Positions 54,756 to 64,000 of a stretch of 64,000 nucleotides of DNA are shown piece by piece; within the stretch, counting starts at the first letter, position 1; each line of letters starts with the position of its first letter. The translations under genes were made by a program, and so were the position numbers. The notes beneath the pieces were generated by a model, which saw only the letters and a list, made by a program, of their open reading frames with translations, was not told the origin of the DNA and did no database searches. The stretch spans positions 173,089-237,088 of the forward strand of contig NZ_AUHR01000006.1 in assembly GCF_000423285.1 (NCBI RefSeq). The letters run 5' to 3'. The DNA comes from Laribacter hongkongensis DSM 14985 (GTDB taxonomy: Bacteria > Pseudomonadota > Gammaproteobacteria > Burkholderiales > Aquaspirillaceae).

Positions 54756-55109
54756 TTAGAATGCGAGGCCGTTTTCACGGGCGGCATCAGCCAAGGCCTT
54801 GATACGACCGTGGTACTGGAAACCCGAGCGGTCAAATGCGACCTTTTCAACCCCGGCAGCCTTGGCTTTTTCGGCAATGCGCTTGCCGATCAGGGCTGCA
54901 GCGCCAGCGTTACCGCCATTGGCCAGTTCTTTCTTGACCTCGGCTTCCAGTGTGGAAGCCTGGGCCAGCACCCGGCTGCCAGTCTCGTCAATGATCTGAG
55001 CGTAGATATGGCAGTTGGTGCGATGCACCGACAGACGGGCCATCTTGAGCTCCGCAATCCGAGCACGGGTTTTGCGTGCACGACGGAGTCGAGCTTGTTT
55101 CTTATCCAT
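54756..55109 (-). CDS. rplR: 50S ribosomal protein L18
   Basis: 117 residues, 5S rRNA binder, with [17 protein letters not shown] and the C-terminal [20 protein letters not shown]. It lies 13 bases after rplF. Confidence 0.98.
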   Translation of the reverse strand: MDKKQARLRRARKTRARIAELKMARLSVHRTNCHIYAQIIDETGSRVLAQASTLEAEVKKELANGGNAGAAALIGKRIAEKAKAAGVEKVAFDRSGFQYHGRIKALADAARENGLAF

Positions 55110-55122
55110 GACTGAGCCTCAG

Positions 55123-55656
55123 TTATTTCTTCTTGGTTTCTTTCAAAACCACCTGCTCGCCGGCGTAACGGACACCCTTGCCCTTGTAAGGTTCCGGAGC
55201 ACGGTAGGCGCGGATCTCGGCAGCCACCTGGCCAACCTTCTGCTTGTCCACACCCTTCAGGATGATTTCGGTCTGCGACGGGGTTTCCACCGCGACACCT
55301 TCCGGCATCGGGTGAACAACCGGGTGCGAGAAACCCAGAGTCAGGTTCAGGGCTGCGCCCTGGGCCTGGGCGCGGTAACCCACGCCAACGAGTTGCAGCT
55401 TGCGCTCAAAGCCCTTGGACACACCGGTAACCATGTTGTTTACCAGTGCACGCATAGTGCCGGACATGGAACGGGAAGCCTTGCTTTCGTCCTTGGCGGC
55501 AAACTTGAGAGCATTGTCTTCAAGACGGACTTCCACGCCAGCATTCAGCGGCATGGCAAGCTGACCCAGCGGGCCCTTGACGACGATTTCAGCTGCGGTG
55601 AACTTGGCTTCGACGCCAGCCGGCAGGATCACCGGATTCTTAGCTACGCGAGACAT
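55123..55656 (-). CDS. rplF: 50S ribosomal protein L6
   Basis: 177 residues starting [19 protein letters not shown] and containing the C-terminal signature [14 protein letters not shown]. It lies 12 bases after rpsH. Confidence 0.98.
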   Translation of the reverse strand: MSRVAKNPVILPAGVEAKFTAAEIVVKGPLGQLAMPLNAGVEVRLEDNALKFAAKDESKASRSMSGTMRALVNNMVTGVSKGFERKLQLVGVGYRAQAQGAALNLTLGFSHPVVHPMPEGVAVETPSQTEIILKGVDKQKVGQVAAEIRAYRAPEPYKGKGVRYAGEQVVLKETKKK

Positions 55657-55668
55657 TGTTCACCCCCG

Positions 55669-56064
55669 TTAGGCCACGATGCACAGCAACTCGCCGCCGA
55701 TACCGGCTGCGCGTGCTTTGCGATCAGTCATGACACCCTTGGAAGTCGACACGATGGCGACGCCAAGGCCGTTCATCACGCGCGGGATGTCATTGCTGCC
55801 CTTGTAGATACGCAGGCCAGGACGCGACACGCGCTCGATGCGCTCGATCACAGGGCGACCGGCGTAGTACTTCAGTTGAATGTCGAGAACCGGCTTCTTT
55901 TCTTCACCAGTCACTGCGAAATCCTCGATATAACCCTCATCCTTCAGCACGGCAGCAATAGCCACCTTCAGCTTGGACGACGGCATAGCAACCGATGCCT
56001 TCGTCACGCGCTGAGCGTTGCGGATGCGAGTCAGCATATCGGAGATCGGATCATGCATGCTCAT
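55669..56064 (-). CDS. rpsH: 30S ribosomal protein S8
   Basis: 131 residues with [18 protein letters not shown] and the C-terminal [20 protein letters not shown]. The start may be two codons later (MHDP). S8 is the usual repressor of the spc operon in enteric bacteria. Confidence 0.97.
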   Translation of the reverse strand: MSMHDPISDMLTRIRNAQRVTKASVAMPSSKLKVAIAAVLKDEGYIEDFAVTGEEKKPVLDIQLKYYAGRPVIERIERVSRPGLRIYKGSNDIPRVMNGLGVAIVSTSKGVMTDRKARAAGIGGELLCIVA

Positions 56065-56078
56065 ATTCGATATCCCTC

Positions 56079-56384
56079 TTACCAGCTCGCCTTGACAACG
56101 CCCGGAATTTCACCGCGCATCGCGATTTCACGCACTTTGTTGCGTGCCAGACCGAATTTGCGGAAAACACCGCGCGGACGGCCAGTAATTGCACAGCGGG
56201 CGCGCTGACGCACCGGGCTGGCATTACGCGGAAGCTGCTGCAGCTTCAGACGGGCTTCATAGCGCTCTTCGTCCGAAAGGCTGGCATTGTTGATGATGGC
56301 AAGCAGAGCTTCACGCTTGGCCGAGAACTTCTCTGCCAGCTTGACGCGCTTTGCTTCGCGGTTGATCAGTGCAAGTTTTGCCAT
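56079..56384 (-). CDS. rpsN: 30S ribosomal protein S14 (long, zinc-free form)
   Basis: 101 residues with the C-terminal signature [20 protein letters not shown]. It lacks the CxxC pairs of the zinc form. It lies 4 bases after rplE. Confidence 0.98.
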   Translation of the reverse strand: MAKLALINREAKRVKLAEKFSAKREALLAIINNASLSDEERYEARLKLQQLPRNASPVRQRARCAITGRPRGVFRKFGLARNKVREIAMRGEIPGVVKASW

Positions 56385-56388
56385 GTCA

Positions 56389-56931
56389 TTAACCCTTGAA
56401 CGGGAACTTGAACGCGGCCAGCAGTGCGCGGGCTTCTTCGTCAGTCTTCGCGGTCGTGGTGATGGTGATGTTCATCCCGCGGACGGCATCGATCTTGTCG
56501 TACTCGATTTCCGGGAAGATGATCTGTTCACGCACGCCCATGTTGTAGTTGCCGCGGCCGTCGAAAGACTTGCCGTTCACGCCACGGAAGTCACGCACGC
56601 GCGGCAGGGCAACGGTCACCAGACGGTCGAGGAATTCGAACATGCGTTCACGACGCAGGGTCACCTTGCAACCAACCGGGTAACCTTCGCGGATCTTGAA
56701 GCCGGCGATCGACTTCTTGGCCGCGGTCACCACGGGCTTCTGACCAGCGATTTTCTGCAGGTCGCCCACGGCGAAATCGAGCACTTTCTTGTCAGCCACC
56801 GCTTCACCGACACCCATGTTCAGGGTGATTTTTTCGATGCGCGGCACTTCCATCACGGACTTGTAACCAAACTGTTCAACCAGCTTCGGCACAACCGTGG
56901 TCTTGTAGAATTCTTGCAAACGGGCTGCCAT
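56389..56931 (-). CDS. rplE: 50S ribosomal protein L5
   Basis: 180 residues, 5S rRNA binder, with the [19 protein letters not shown] segment and [18 protein letters not shown]. It lies 9 bases after rplX. Confidence 0.98.
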   Translation of the reverse strand: MAARLQEFYKTTVVPKLVEQFGYKSVMEVPRIEKITLNMGVGEAVADKKVLDFAVGDLQKIAGQKPVVTAAKKSIAGFKIREGYPVGCKVTLRRERMFEFLDRLVTVALPRVRDFRGVNGKSFDGRGNYNMGVREQIIFPEIEYDKIDAVRGMNITITTTAKTDEEARALLAAFKFPFKG

Positions 56932-56940
56932 GACTGCTCC

Positions 56941-57261
56941 TTATGCGCCGACCAATTCGCCGTTCGACTTGAACACGCGAACCTTGCGACCGTCTTCCAG
57001 AGTCTTCACGCCAACGCGGTCAGCCTTCTGGGTAGCCGGGTTGAAGATGGCCACGTTGGACACGTCGATCGAGAGAGTCTTGTCGACGATGCCACCAGCC
57101 TGACCCTTGACCGGGTTCGGCTTCTGGTGCTTCTTGACGACATTGACACCTTCGACCACAACACGGCCTTCGGTCGGCAGCACGCGCAGCACGGTGCCAC
57201 GCTTGCCCTTGTCTTTACCGGTGATGACGACAACTTCGTCGCCCTTGCGGATTTTCTGCAT
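56941..57261 (-). CDS. rplX: 50S ribosomal protein L24
   Basis: 106 residues with the KOW motif [19 protein letters not shown] and the [15 protein letters not shown] segment. It lies 12 bases after rplN. Confidence 0.98.
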   Translation of the reverse strand: MQKIRKGDEVVVITGKDKGKRGTVLRVLPTEGRVVVEGVNVVKKHQKPNPVKGQAGGIVDKTLSIDVSNVAIFNPATQKADRVGVKTLEDGRKVRVFKSNGELVGA

Positions 57262-57273
57262 TGAGCCTTCTCC

Positions 57274-57642
57274 TTACAGCACTTCCGGCGCGAGCGAAAC
57301 GATCTTCATGAATCGTTCGGTACGCAGCTCACGGGTGACCGGCCCGAAGATACGGGTGCCGATCGGCTCAAGCTTGTTGTTCAGCAGCACGGCAGCGTTG
57401 CCATCAAACTTGATGAGCGAACCGTCCGGACGACGAACACCCTTGGCAGTACGCACGACAACCGCATTGTAGACATCGCCTTTTTTGACGCGGCCACGCG
57501 GTGCGGCATCCTTGATGCTCACCTTGATAATGTCGCCAACCGTAGCGTAGCGACGCTTGGAGCCGCCGAGCACCTTGATGCACATCACGCGACGTGCACC
57601 AGTGTTATCAGCGACCTCCAGCTGGGTCTGCATTTGAATCAT
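57274..57642 (-). CDS. rplN: 50S ribosomal protein L14
   Basis: 122 residues starting [20 protein letters not shown], with the conserved [13 protein letters not shown] segment. It is the first gene after a 175-base gap with its own promoter, so it heads the spc group. Confidence 0.98.
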   Translation of the reverse strand: MIQMQTQLEVADNTGARRVMCIKVLGGSKRRYATVGDIIKVSIKDAAPRGRVKKGDVYNAVVVRTAKGVRRPDGSLIKFDGNAAVLLNNKLEPIGTRIFGPVTRELRTERFMKIVSLAPEVL

Positions 57643-57781
57643 GTGGATTTTCCTTATCGAACTTGATCCGCCAATTCATCACAACTTCATGACGAAGCGC
57701 CGCGCATTGCTGCACGGCGCACAGACGGCCAGTTTTCGAGCCCGTAGGGCAATACCACCGGGTGGTGGCGAAAGAAACCGC
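57643..57781 (-). promoter_or_regulatory. Leader of the spc group (rpsQ-rplN gap)
   Basis: The transcript from the promoter at 57782-57810 would have a leader of about 135 bases before rplN. It contains a short inverted repeat near 57755-57770 (ACCACCGGGTGGT). No other gene is present. Confidence 0.5.
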
Positions 57782-57810
57782 ATTATACGGAAGGGTTTCC
57801 CCTTCCGCAA
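57782..57810 (-). promoter_or_regulatory. Promoter of the spc group with a hairpin in the spacer
   Basis: On the minus strand: -35 TTGCGG (57805-57810), 17-base spacer, -10 TATAAT (57782-57787, perfect). The spacer and edges form GGAAGGG-GAAA-CCCTTCC, an inverted repeat directly between the two boxes and just past the rpsQ stop (57818). Confidence 0.75.
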
Positions 57811-57817
57811 TAACGAT

Positions 57818-58084
57818 TTACACCTGGCGCGCTTTTTCGATCAGCGCGGTCACGGTCCACGACTTGGTCTTCGAGAGCGGGCGGCATTCGCTGATAGTCA
57901 CGATATCGCCGATGCCGTACTCGTTAGCCTCATCATGGGCGTGATACTTCTTCGAAAGACGGATCACTTTGCCGTAGATCGGGTGCTTGACCTTTCGCTC
58001 AACCAGCACCACCACGGTCTTGTCCATCTTGTCGCTGACAACCTTGCCGGTCAGCGCACGGACGACTTTGTTGGTTTCGCTCAT
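57818..58084 (-). CDS. rpsQ: 30S ribosomal protein S17
   Basis: 88 residues with [20 protein letters not shown] and [18 protein letters not shown]. It is the last gene of the S10 group; a 175-base gap with a promoter follows. Confidence 0.98.
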   Translation of the reverse strand: MSETNKVVRALTGKVVSDKMDKTVVVLVERKVKHPIYGKVIRLSKKYHAHDEANEYGIGDIVTISECRPLSKTKSWTVTALIEKARQV

Positions 58085-58085
58085 C

Positions 58086-58274
58086 TCAGGCTGCCTTCTC
58101 GCTCAGAATGGTCCGTACGCGAGCGATGTCACGACGCACTTTTTTCAGTTCGCTGGTCTTCGCGAGCTGCTGGGTAGCCAGCTGCATGCGAAGGCCGAAT
58201 TGGGCCTTCAGGAGACTCAGCAGCTCGGTCTTGAGCTCGTCAACCGACTTGGCTCGCAGTTCAGAAGCTTTCAT
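58086..58274 (-). CDS. rpmC: 50S ribosomal protein L29
   Basis: 62 residues starting [18 protein letters not shown], with [20 protein letters not shown]. It starts immediately after the rplP stop. Confidence 0.98.
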   Translation of the reverse strand: MKASELRAKSVDELKTELLSLLKAQFGLRMQLATQQLAKTSELKKVRRDIARVRTILSEKAA

Positions 58275-58691
58275 TTATTGACCTACCTGTCTCACAACGA
58301 AAGTGGTGGCGATCGGCAGCTTGGCAGCAGCCAGACGGAACGCTTCGCGTGCCAGCTCTTCGCTCACACCTTCCATTTCGTACAGCATCTTGCCCGGCTG
58401 GATCTCGGCAACCCAGTATTCGACCGAGCCTTTGCCGTTACCCATACGCACTTCAGCCGGCTTCTTGGTGATCGGTTTGTCCGGGAACACACGAATCCAG
58501 ATACGACCACCACGCTTGATGTGACGGGTCATCGCACGACGAGCAGCTTCGATCTGACGGGCAGTCAGACGACCACGACCCACGGCTTTCAGACCGAAGT
58601 CACCAAAGCTCACCTTGGTGCCACGGGTAGCGATACCCGTATTGCGGCCCTTGTGAACCTTACGGTATTTGAGTCTAGTTGGCTGCAGCAT
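58275..58691 (-). CDS. rplP: 50S ribosomal protein L16
   Basis: 138 residues starting [17 protein letters not shown], with [19 protein letters not shown]. Its first 17 bases overlap the end of rpsC in another frame. Confidence 0.98.
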
Positions 58692-59376
58692 TGCGTCCGC
58701 CCTTTCTCATTTTCTTTTCCGGCTGGGTCGGCTCGGCCGACACCTGACCCGGCTTCATATCACCCTTGTACACCCACACCTTGATGCCGATGACACCGTA
58801 GGTGGTGTGCGCTTCGCTGGTTGCGTAATCCACGTCTGCACGCAGAGTGTGCAGAGGCACGCGACCTTCGCGATACCATTCGGTACGAGCGATTTCGATG
58901 CCGTTCAGACGACCAGACGACATGATCTTGATGCCAAGGGCACCCAGACGCATAGCGTTTTGCATGGCACGCTTCATGGCACGACGGAACATCACGCGCT
59001 TTTCCAGCTGCGAGGCGATACCGTCGGCAATGATCTGTGCATCGATTTCAGGCTTGCGCACTTCTTCGATGTTGACGTGAACCGGAACACCCATGCGCTT
59101 TTGCAGTTCCTGCTTCAGCACTTCGATGTCTTCACCCTTCTTGCCAATCACTACGCCCGGACGGGCAGTGTGGATGGTGATGCGGGCGCTCTTGGCCGGA
59201 CGCTCAATGGTGATACGGCTCACCGAGGCGTTCTTCAGCTTGGCCTTGAGGAATTCGCGAACGTCGATGTCTTCCTTGAGCATGCCAGGAAAATTCTGGC
59301 TGTTTGCAAACCACTTGGAAGACCAGTTGCGGGTTACCGCCAGGCGGAAACCACGCGGATCAATTTTCTGTCCCAT
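58675..59376 (-). CDS. rpsC: 30S ribosomal protein S3
   Basis: 233 residues starting [18 protein letters not shown], with the KH-domain motif [17 protein letters not shown]. It overlaps rplP by 17 bases and lies 10 bases after rplV. Confidence 0.98.
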
Positions 59377-59386
59377 GAGCTACCCC

Positions 59387-59716
59387 TCAGTTCCCCACAA
59401 CCAGCGTGATATGGCAGGTCTGCTTCTCGATGCGGTTGCCGCGACCCTTTGCACGCGCGGTAAAGCGCTTGAGGCTCGGGCCCTTGTCCACATAAACGGT
59501 CGCAACCTTCAGGGTGTCGATGTCAGCGCCTTCGTTGTGTTCAGCGTTGGCAATTGCGGACTCAAGCACCTTTTTCATCAGCACTGCACTCTTTTTCGGA
59601 GTGAAGGTCAGGGTGTTGAGAGCCTGCTCGACGGACTTGCCGCGAATCAGGTCGGCCACGAGGCGAGCCTTCTGGGCCGACACGCGAGCGTTTTTCAGTA
59701 CAGCGGATACTTTCAT
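59387..59716 (-). CDS. rplV: 50S ribosomal protein L22
   Basis: 109 residues starting [20 protein letters not shown], with the exit-tunnel loop region [20 protein letters not shown]. It lies 9 bases after rpsS. Confidence 0.98.
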   Translation of the reverse strand: MKVSAVLKNARVSAQKARLVADLIRGKSVEQALNTLTFTPKKSAVLMKKVLESAIANAEHNEGADIDTLKVATVYVDKGPSLKRFTARAKGRGNRIEKQTCHITLVVGN

Positions 59717-59725
59717 CGCGTCACC

Positions 59726-60001
59726 TTAGCGTTTCGCCTTCTTGTCAGCCGCATGACCCTTAAAGGTACGAGTCAGCGAGAATTCGCCGAGCTTGTGGCC
59801 AACCATGTTTTCGGTCACGTACACCGGTACGTGGGTACGCCCGTTATGCACGGCGATGGTCATGCCGACAAAATCCGGCAGGATGGTCGAGCGACGCGAC
59901 CAGGTCTTGATCGGGCGCTTGTCGTTCGAAGAGCGGGCCGCATCCACTTTTTTCAGCAGATGCAAGTCAACGAACGGGCCCTTCTTAATGGAACGTGCCA
60001 T
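59726..60001 (-). CDS. rpsS: 30S ribosomal protein S19
   Basis: 91 residues starting [19 protein letters not shown], with [20 protein letters not shown]. It lies 13 bases after rplB. Confidence 0.98.
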   Translation of the reverse strand: MARSIKKGPFVDLHLLKKVDAARSSNDKRPIKTWSRRSTILPDFVGMTIAVHNGRTHVPVYVTENMVGHKLGEFSLTRTFKGHAADKKAKR

Positions 60002-60014
60002 GTTCAGTTACCCT

Positions 60015-60842
60015 TTATTTCGAATGACGGCGACGCACGATCATGTTGTCGGTGCGCTTGTTGTTACGGGTGCGATAACCCTTGGCCGGCGTACCCCACG
60101 GGCTGACCGGCACGCGGCCTTCGCCAGTACGGCCTTCGCCACCACCATGCGGGTGATCCACCGGGTTCATCGCCACACCGCGAACGGTCGGGCGGATACC
60201 ACGCCAGCGGGTTGCACCGGCCTTGCCGAGCTTGCGCAGGCTGTGCTCTTCGTTGCCGACTTCACCCACGGTGGCACGGCAGTCGATGTGCACCTTGCGG
60301 ATTTCGCCGGAACGCAGACGCAACTGGGCGTAGCTGCCTTCACGGGCTAGCAGCATCACCGAAGCACCGGCCGAACGGGCCAGCTGGGCACCTTTACCCG
60401 GCTGCATTTCGATGCAGTGGATAGTGGTACCGACCGGAATGTTGCGGATCGGCAGGCAGTTACCGGCCTTGATCGGAGCTTCTGCACCGTTCACCACTTC
60501 GGCGCCGGCCTTCAGGCCGCGCGGAGCGATGATGTAACGGCGCTCGCCATCGGCGTAGCACAGCAGGGCGATATGTGCGGTACGGTTCGGGTCGTATTCA
60601 ATACGCTCGACCTTGGCAACGATACCATCCTTGTTGCGACGGAAGTCGACAACGCGGTAGTGGTGCTTGTGACCACCGCCCTTGTGGCGGGTGGTGATGT
60701 GACCGTTGTTGTTACGGCCAGCATTCTGGATCTGCTTTTCCAGCAGCGGGGCATACGGGGCGCCCTTGTGCAGATCCTTGTTGACGACCTTCACGACCGC
60801 ACGGCGGCCAGCGGAGGTCGGCTTGACTTTAACGAGTGCCAT
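60015..60842 (-). CDS. rplB: 50S ribosomal protein L2
   Basis: 275 residues starting [20 protein letters not shown], with the peptidyl-transferase signature [18 protein letters not shown]. It lies 11 bases after rplW. Confidence 0.98.
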   Translation of the reverse strand: MALVKVKPTSAGRRAVVKVVNKDLHKGAPYAPLLEKQIQNAGRNNNGHITTRHKGGGHKHHYRVVDFRRNKDGIVAKVERIEYDPNRTAHIALLCYADGERRYIIAPRGLKAGAEVVNGAEAPIKAGNCLPIRNIPVGTTIHCIEMQPGKGAQLARSAGASVMLLAREGSYAQLRLRSGEIRKVHIDCRATVGEVGNEEHSLRKLGKAGATRWRGIRPTVRGVAMNPVDHPHGGGEGRTGEGRVPVSPWGTPAKGYRTRNNKRTDNMIVRRRHSK

Positions 60843-60853
60843 GGTCTGTTCCC

Positions 60854-61150
60854 TTACTCCGCAGCAGTCAGGTCAATTTCCTGACCTTCAACCAGGCTGA
60901 CGTAGGCCTTTTTCCAGTCGCTACGACGACCGGTGAAACGGCCAAAGCGCTTGGCCTTACCCTTGACGTTCAACATTTGCACGCCGTCGACCTTGACGTT
61001 GAACAGCAGCTCAACGGCAGCCTTGACTTCCGGCTTGGTCGCGTCACCAGCAACCTTGAAAACGACTTGCTGGTACTTGTCAGCCACCCGGGTGCTTTTC
61101 TCGGAGACCACCGGAGCAAGAATGACTTGCATCAGACGTTCTTGATTCAT
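60854..61150 (-). CDS. rplW: 50S ribosomal protein L23
   Basis: 98 residues starting [20 protein letters not shown], with the C-terminal [19 protein letters not shown]. The ATG at 61150 overlaps the rplD stop by four bases; one two codons earlier is possible. Confidence 0.97.
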   Translation of the reverse strand: MNQERLMQVILAPVVSEKSTRVADKYQQVVFKVAGDATKPEVKAAVELLFNVKVDGVQMLNVKGKAKRFGRFTGRRSDWKKAYVSLVEGQEIDLTAAE

Positions 61151-61767
61151 GCCCACTGCTCCTCGAATTGCTTGACGGCATCACGCGTCACCACAACCTT
61201 GTCAAAGCGCACGAGGCTGTACGGATCAGCCTGGGAGGCTTCGATCACCAGCACGTTCGACAGATTGCGCGACGACAGATACAGGTTTTCGTCGAGTTCG
61301 CCGGTAATGACCAGTGCATTTTCCAGACCCAGAGCCTTGGCCTTGGCGGCAAATTCCTTGGTCTTCGGGCTGTCGACCTTGATGTCATCGATGATGACCA
61401 GACGGTCGCTGCGCAGCAGCTCCGACAGGATGGCGGCCATACCGGCACGGAACATCTTGCGGTTCACCTTGTGGCTGAAGTTTTCGTCCGGGCTGTTCGG
61501 GAAAACCTTGCCACCCCCACGCCACAGCGGGCTGGAAGCACGACCGGCGCGAGCACGACCCGTACCTTTTTGACGGAACGGCTTCTTGGTCGACTTGTTG
61601 ATTTCGCTGCGGTCTTTCTGAGCGCGGTTGCCAGCACGGGCATTCGCCAGATACGCGGTCACAACCTGGTGAACCAGGGCTTCGTTGTATTCGCGACCGA
61701 AGAGAGTTTCTGCGGCCTGCAGGCTTTCAACAGCCTGACCTTGCTGATTGATGACTTTCAGTTCCAT
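61147..61767 (-). CDS. rplD: 50S ribosomal protein L4
   Basis: 206 residues starting [17 protein letters not shown], with the rRNA-binding loop [20 protein letters not shown]. In enteric bacteria L4 represses the S10 operon. Its start shares one base with the rplC stop. Confidence 0.97.
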   Translation of the reverse strand: MELKVINQQGQAVESLQAAETLFGREYNEALVHQVVTAYLANARAGNRAQKDRSEINKSTKKPFRQKGTGRARAGRASSPLWRGGGKVFPNSPDENFSHKVNRKMFRAGMAAILSELLRSDRLVIIDDIKVDSPKTKEFAAKAKALGLENALVITGELDENLYLSSRNLSNVLVIEASQADPYSLVRFDKVVVTRDAVKQFEEQWA

Positions 61768-62411
61768 CACGCACCTGCCTTCACTGCCGGGAGCACGACC
61801 ACGTCGTTACCCTTGGAACCCGGGACCGAGCCCTTGATCAAGAGAAGCTGACGCTCGGCATCGATCCGGACGACTTCCAGACTCTGCACGGTGCGCTTGA
61901 CATTACCGTACTGGCCGGCCATGCGCTTGCCCGGGAACACGCGACCCGGATCCTGCGCCTGACCGATCGAACCCGGAGCACGGGTCGTCACGGAGTTACC
62001 GTGCGAGGCACGATTGGACGAGAAGTTGTGGCGCTTGATCACACCGGAAAAGCCTTTACCCTGGCTGGTACCGGTTACATCAACCAGTTGACCCACCTGG
62101 AACAGCTCAACGGTAAGAGTGTCACCCACCTTCAGCTCGGCAAGCTTGGCAGCATCGGCAGTGAACTCCTTCAGGCCACGACCGGCTTCAACACCGGCTT
62201 TGGCGAAGTGGCCGGCTTCGGCCTTCAGCACACGATTTGCCTTCTTGGAGCCATAGGCCACCTGAACGGCATTGTAGCCATCGGTGTCGGCAGTTTTGAT
62301 TTGCGTGACGCGATTGGCGGACATGTCCAGCACCGTCACCGGGATGGACTGACCATCCTCGGCGAAGACGCGAGTCATACCGACCTTGCGACCGACAAGA
62401 CCTAAACTCAT
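61767..62411 (-). CDS. rplC: 50S ribosomal protein L3
   Basis: 214 residues starting [20 protein letters not shown], with the signature [20 protein letters not shown]. The ATG at 62411 has AAGGAAATAA before it. It follows a terminator/promoter zone, so it heads its own transcript. Confidence 0.97.
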   Translation of the reverse strand: MSLGLVGRKVGMTRVFAEDGQSIPVTVLDMSANRVTQIKTADTDGYNAVQVAYGSKKANRVLKAEAGHFAKAGVEAGRGLKEFTADAAKLAELKVGDTLTVELFQVGQLVDVTGTSQGKGFSGVIKRHNFSSNRASHGNSVTTRAPGSIGQAQDPGRVFPGKRMAGQYGNVKRTVQSLEVVRIDAERQLLLIKGSVPGSKGNDVVVLPAVKAGA

Positions 62412-62461
62412 CGTTATTTCCTTCAAGAGGCGGCGGTTGCGATTGACCGCCAATAACAAAA

Positions 62462-62487
62462 CGGGCTCACCCTATTGGGTGAGCCCG
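62462..62487 (-). terminator. Terminator/attenuator hairpin between rpsJ and rplC
   Basis: An 11-bp perfect stem (62462-62472 with 62477-62487), TATT loop. On the minus strand TTTTGTTATT follows. It lies downstream of rpsJ and 50 bases before rplC, overlapping the predicted start point of the rplC promoter. Confidence 0.85.
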
Positions 62488-62490
62488 CGA

Positions 62491-62519
62491 ATCTAACACA
62501 GAAAATTCTTTAACCGCAA
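62491..62519 (-). promoter_or_regulatory. Promoter of the rplC (S10-like) group
   Basis: On the minus strand: -35 TTGCGG (62514-62519), 17-base spacer, -10 TTAGAT (62491-62496) preceded by TG. The -35 and spacer length are the same as in the rplN promoter. Predicted start is near 62484, inside the terminator hairpin. Confidence 0.6.
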
Positions 62520-62567
62520 GCACTTAGGCGGTCATTTCTGCAACTTGCGACGCTTTGAGCATCTGGA

Positions 62568-62598
62568 CTGGCCGGCATTCCGAAAAATGCCGGACCAG
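62568..62598. other. Hairpin just past rpsJ
   Basis: CTGGCCGGCATT (62568-62579) pairs with AATGCCGG-A-CCAG (62586-62598) with one bulged base. There is no T-run, so it may protect the 3' end of the tuf-rpsJ message. Confidence 0.5.
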
Positions 62599-62605
62599 AC
62601 TTCTC

Positions 62606-62917
62606 TTACTGCAGCTTGATCTCGACGTCGACACCGGCCGGCAGATCGAGCTTCATCAATGCGTCGACAGTCTTGTCGGTCGGATCGATGATATCCATCA
62701 GGCGCAGGTGAGTGCGGATTTCAAACTGGTCGCGCGAAGTCTTGTTGACGTGCGGCGAACGCAGAATGTCGAAACGCTCGATCTTGGTCGGCAGCGGCAC
62801 CGGACCCTTGACGACAGCGCCGGTACGCTTGGCGGTGTCAACGATTTCTTGGGCCGAACGGTCGATCAGGTGGTAATCGAATGCCTTCAGGCGAATGCGG
62901 ATTTTCTGGTTTTGCAT
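62606..62917 (-). CDS. rpsJ: 30S ribosomal protein S10 (NusE)
   Basis: 103 residues starting [20 protein letters not shown], with the signature [20 protein letters not shown]. It lies 15 bases after tuf and 194 bases before rplC, so here it belongs with the str-type transcript and not with rplC. S10 is also the antitermination factor NusE. Confidence 0.97.
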   Translation of the reverse strand: MQNQKIRIRLKAFDYHLIDRSAQEIVDTAKRTGAVVKGPVPLPTKIERFDILRSPHVNKTSRDQFEIRTHLRLMDIIDPTDKTVDALMKLDLPAGVDVEIKLQ

Positions 62918-62932
62918 GAGAAACCGCTCCGA

Positions 62933-64000
62933 TTACTTGATGATCTTGGCGACGACACCGGCACCCACGGTACGACCACCTTCGCGGATGGCGAAGCGCA
63001 GGCCGTCTTCCATGGCGATCGGCGCGATCAGGGCAACGTTCATTTGCACGTTGTCACCCGGCATCACCATCTCGATACCTTCCGGCAGGGTCACGGCACC
63101 GGTCACGTCAGTCGTACGGAAGTAGAACTGCGGACGATAACCGTTGAAGAACGGAGTGTGACGACCGCCTTCTTCCTTGCTCAGCACGTACACTTCAGCG
63201 ACGAAGTCGGTGTGCGGAGTGATGGAGCCCGGCTTGGACAGCACCTGGCCACGCTCGACGTCTTCACGCTTGGTGCCACGCAGCAGCACGCCCACGTTGT
63301 CACCAGCCTGACCCTGGTCCAGCAGCTTGCGGAACATTTCCACGCCGGTGCAGGTGGTCTTGACGGTCGGCTTCAGACCCACGATTTCCAGTTCTTCGCC
63401 AACCTTGACGATACCGCGCTCGACGCGACCGGTCACCACGGTGCCACGGCCGGAGATCGAGAATACGTCTTCGATCGGCAGCAGGAACGGCTTGTCGACA
63501 GCGCGCTCCGGAGTCGGGATGTAGCTGTCCAGAGCGTCGGCCAGACGGAAGATCGACGGTTCGCCGATTTCGGACTGGTCGCCTTCCAGGGCTTTCAGGG
63601 CCGAACCGGTCACGATCGGCAGATCGTCACCCGGGAAGTCGTAGGAAGACAGCAGTTCGCGCACTTCCATTTCCACCAGCTCGAGCAGCTCGGCGTCGTC
63701 CACCATGTCGGCCTTGTTCAGGTAGACGATGATGTACGGCACACCGACCTGGCGGGCCAGCAGGATGTGTTCGCGGGTTTGCGGCATCGGACCGTCAGCG
63801 GCCGAGCACACCAGGATGGCGCCGTCCATCTGGGCAGCACCGGTAATCATGTTCTTCACGTAGTCGGCGTGCCCCGGGCAGTCGACGTGTGCGTAGTGGC
63901 GGCCTTCGGTTTCGTACTCAACGTGGGCGGTGTTGATGGTAATGCCACGTGCACGCTCTTCCGGTGCGCTGTCGATGGCTGCGTAGTCTTTGGCTTCGCC
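62933..64000 (-). CDS. tuf: Elongation factor Tu, partial (N-terminus beyond the right edge)
   Basis: The frame is open to the last base of the window and covers about 355 of roughly 395 residues. It includes [14 protein letters not shown] (switch I), [12 protein letters not shown] (G3), NKADMVDD (G4) and GSALKAL (G5). The C-terminal beta domains end [11 protein letters not shown]. Only the P-loop region is missing. It is followed 15 bases later by rpsJ. Confidence 0.97.
   Translation of the reverse strand, partial: GEAKDYAAIDSAPEERARGITINTAHVEYETEGRHYAHVDCPGHADYVKNMITGAAQMDGAILVCSAADGPMPQTREHILLARQVGVPYIIVYLNKADMVDDAELLELVEMEVRELLSSYDFPGDDLPIVTGSALKALEGDQSEIGEPSIFRLADALDSYIPTPERAVDKPFLLPIEDVFSISGRGTVVTGRVERGIVKVGEELEIVGLKPTVKTTCTGVEMFRKLLDQGQAGDNVGVLLRGTKREDVERGQVLSKPGSITPHTDFVAEVYVLSKEEGGRHTPFFNGYRPQFYFRTTDVTGAVTLPEGIEMVMPGDNVQMNVALIAPIAMEDGLRFAIREGGRTVGAGVVAKIIK

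Overview
The window is about 64 kb of high-GC bacterial chromosome. Its gene orders (miaB-ybeZ-ybeY-corC-lnt; lolB-ispE-tRNA-Gln-prs-rplY-pth; tuf-rpsJ followed by the S10, spc and alpha ribosomal clusters) and its protein sequences point to a betaproteobacterium. Order Neisseriales is the best guess, and a Laribacter/Chromobacterium-like species would fit. This is recognition from memory; no search was run. The short pentamer and heptamer tandem repeats and the loss of the usual link between rpsJ and rplC also fit that group.

Left part (1-22.2 kb) is ordinary housekeeping sequence. It holds the end of a sensor kinase, sixA, the ubiCA pair, a DUF4743/Nudix protein, a two-domain polyphosphate:AMP phosphotransferase, rep, apaH, plsC, mutM, a TPR lipoprotein, lolB, ispE, tRNA-Gln, prs, rplY, pth, an FKBP isomerase and a DUF2189 membrane protein. 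A MerR-type regulator with a cobalamin-binding domain follows, directly upstream of ubiU-ubiV-ubiT (oxygen-independent ubiquinone synthesis). Xanthine phosphoribosyltransferase closes the block. Together with ubiCA, the cell appears able to make ubiquinone with and without oxygen.

Middle part (22.3-30.5 kb) is accessory and decaying. It contains a frameshifted LysR fragment, an intact YfcC-family transporter, an IS5-type remnant with two in-frame TGA codons and an internal deletion, and the 5' part of dcuC joined to the 3' part of an LRAT-domain gene. Next is a small genomic island set into the 3' end of a tRNA-Met gene. The island is bounded by 48-bp perfect direct repeats (26784-26831 and 30452-30499). 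Its only cargo is one AT-richer P-loop ATPase gene of the Sll1717 type (27147-28616, minus) and one complete IS (28773-30100). The ATPase has its own promoter and a perfect palindrome in its leader. Odd palindromes of the form TTGC-N3-GCAA cluster near both island ends. This ATPase island is the best candidate here for a poorly described, possibly anti-phage, system.

Right part (30.5-48.6 kb) carries ornithine racemase plus an ArcD-type antiporter and a LysR regulator, then miaB-ybeZ-ybeY-corC-lnt. These are followed by an MgtC-like protein, the NAD-dependent formate dehydrogenase genes fdsGBA (without fdsC or fdsD next to them), a MidA-type methyltransferase and a pteridine-reductase-like SDR.

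From 49.0 kb to the end the minus strand carries tuf (partial), rpsJ, then rplC to rplQ including rpmJ, infA, secY and rpoA. The cluster is split by a terminator/promoter between rpsJ and rplC and by another promoter between rpsQ and rplN.
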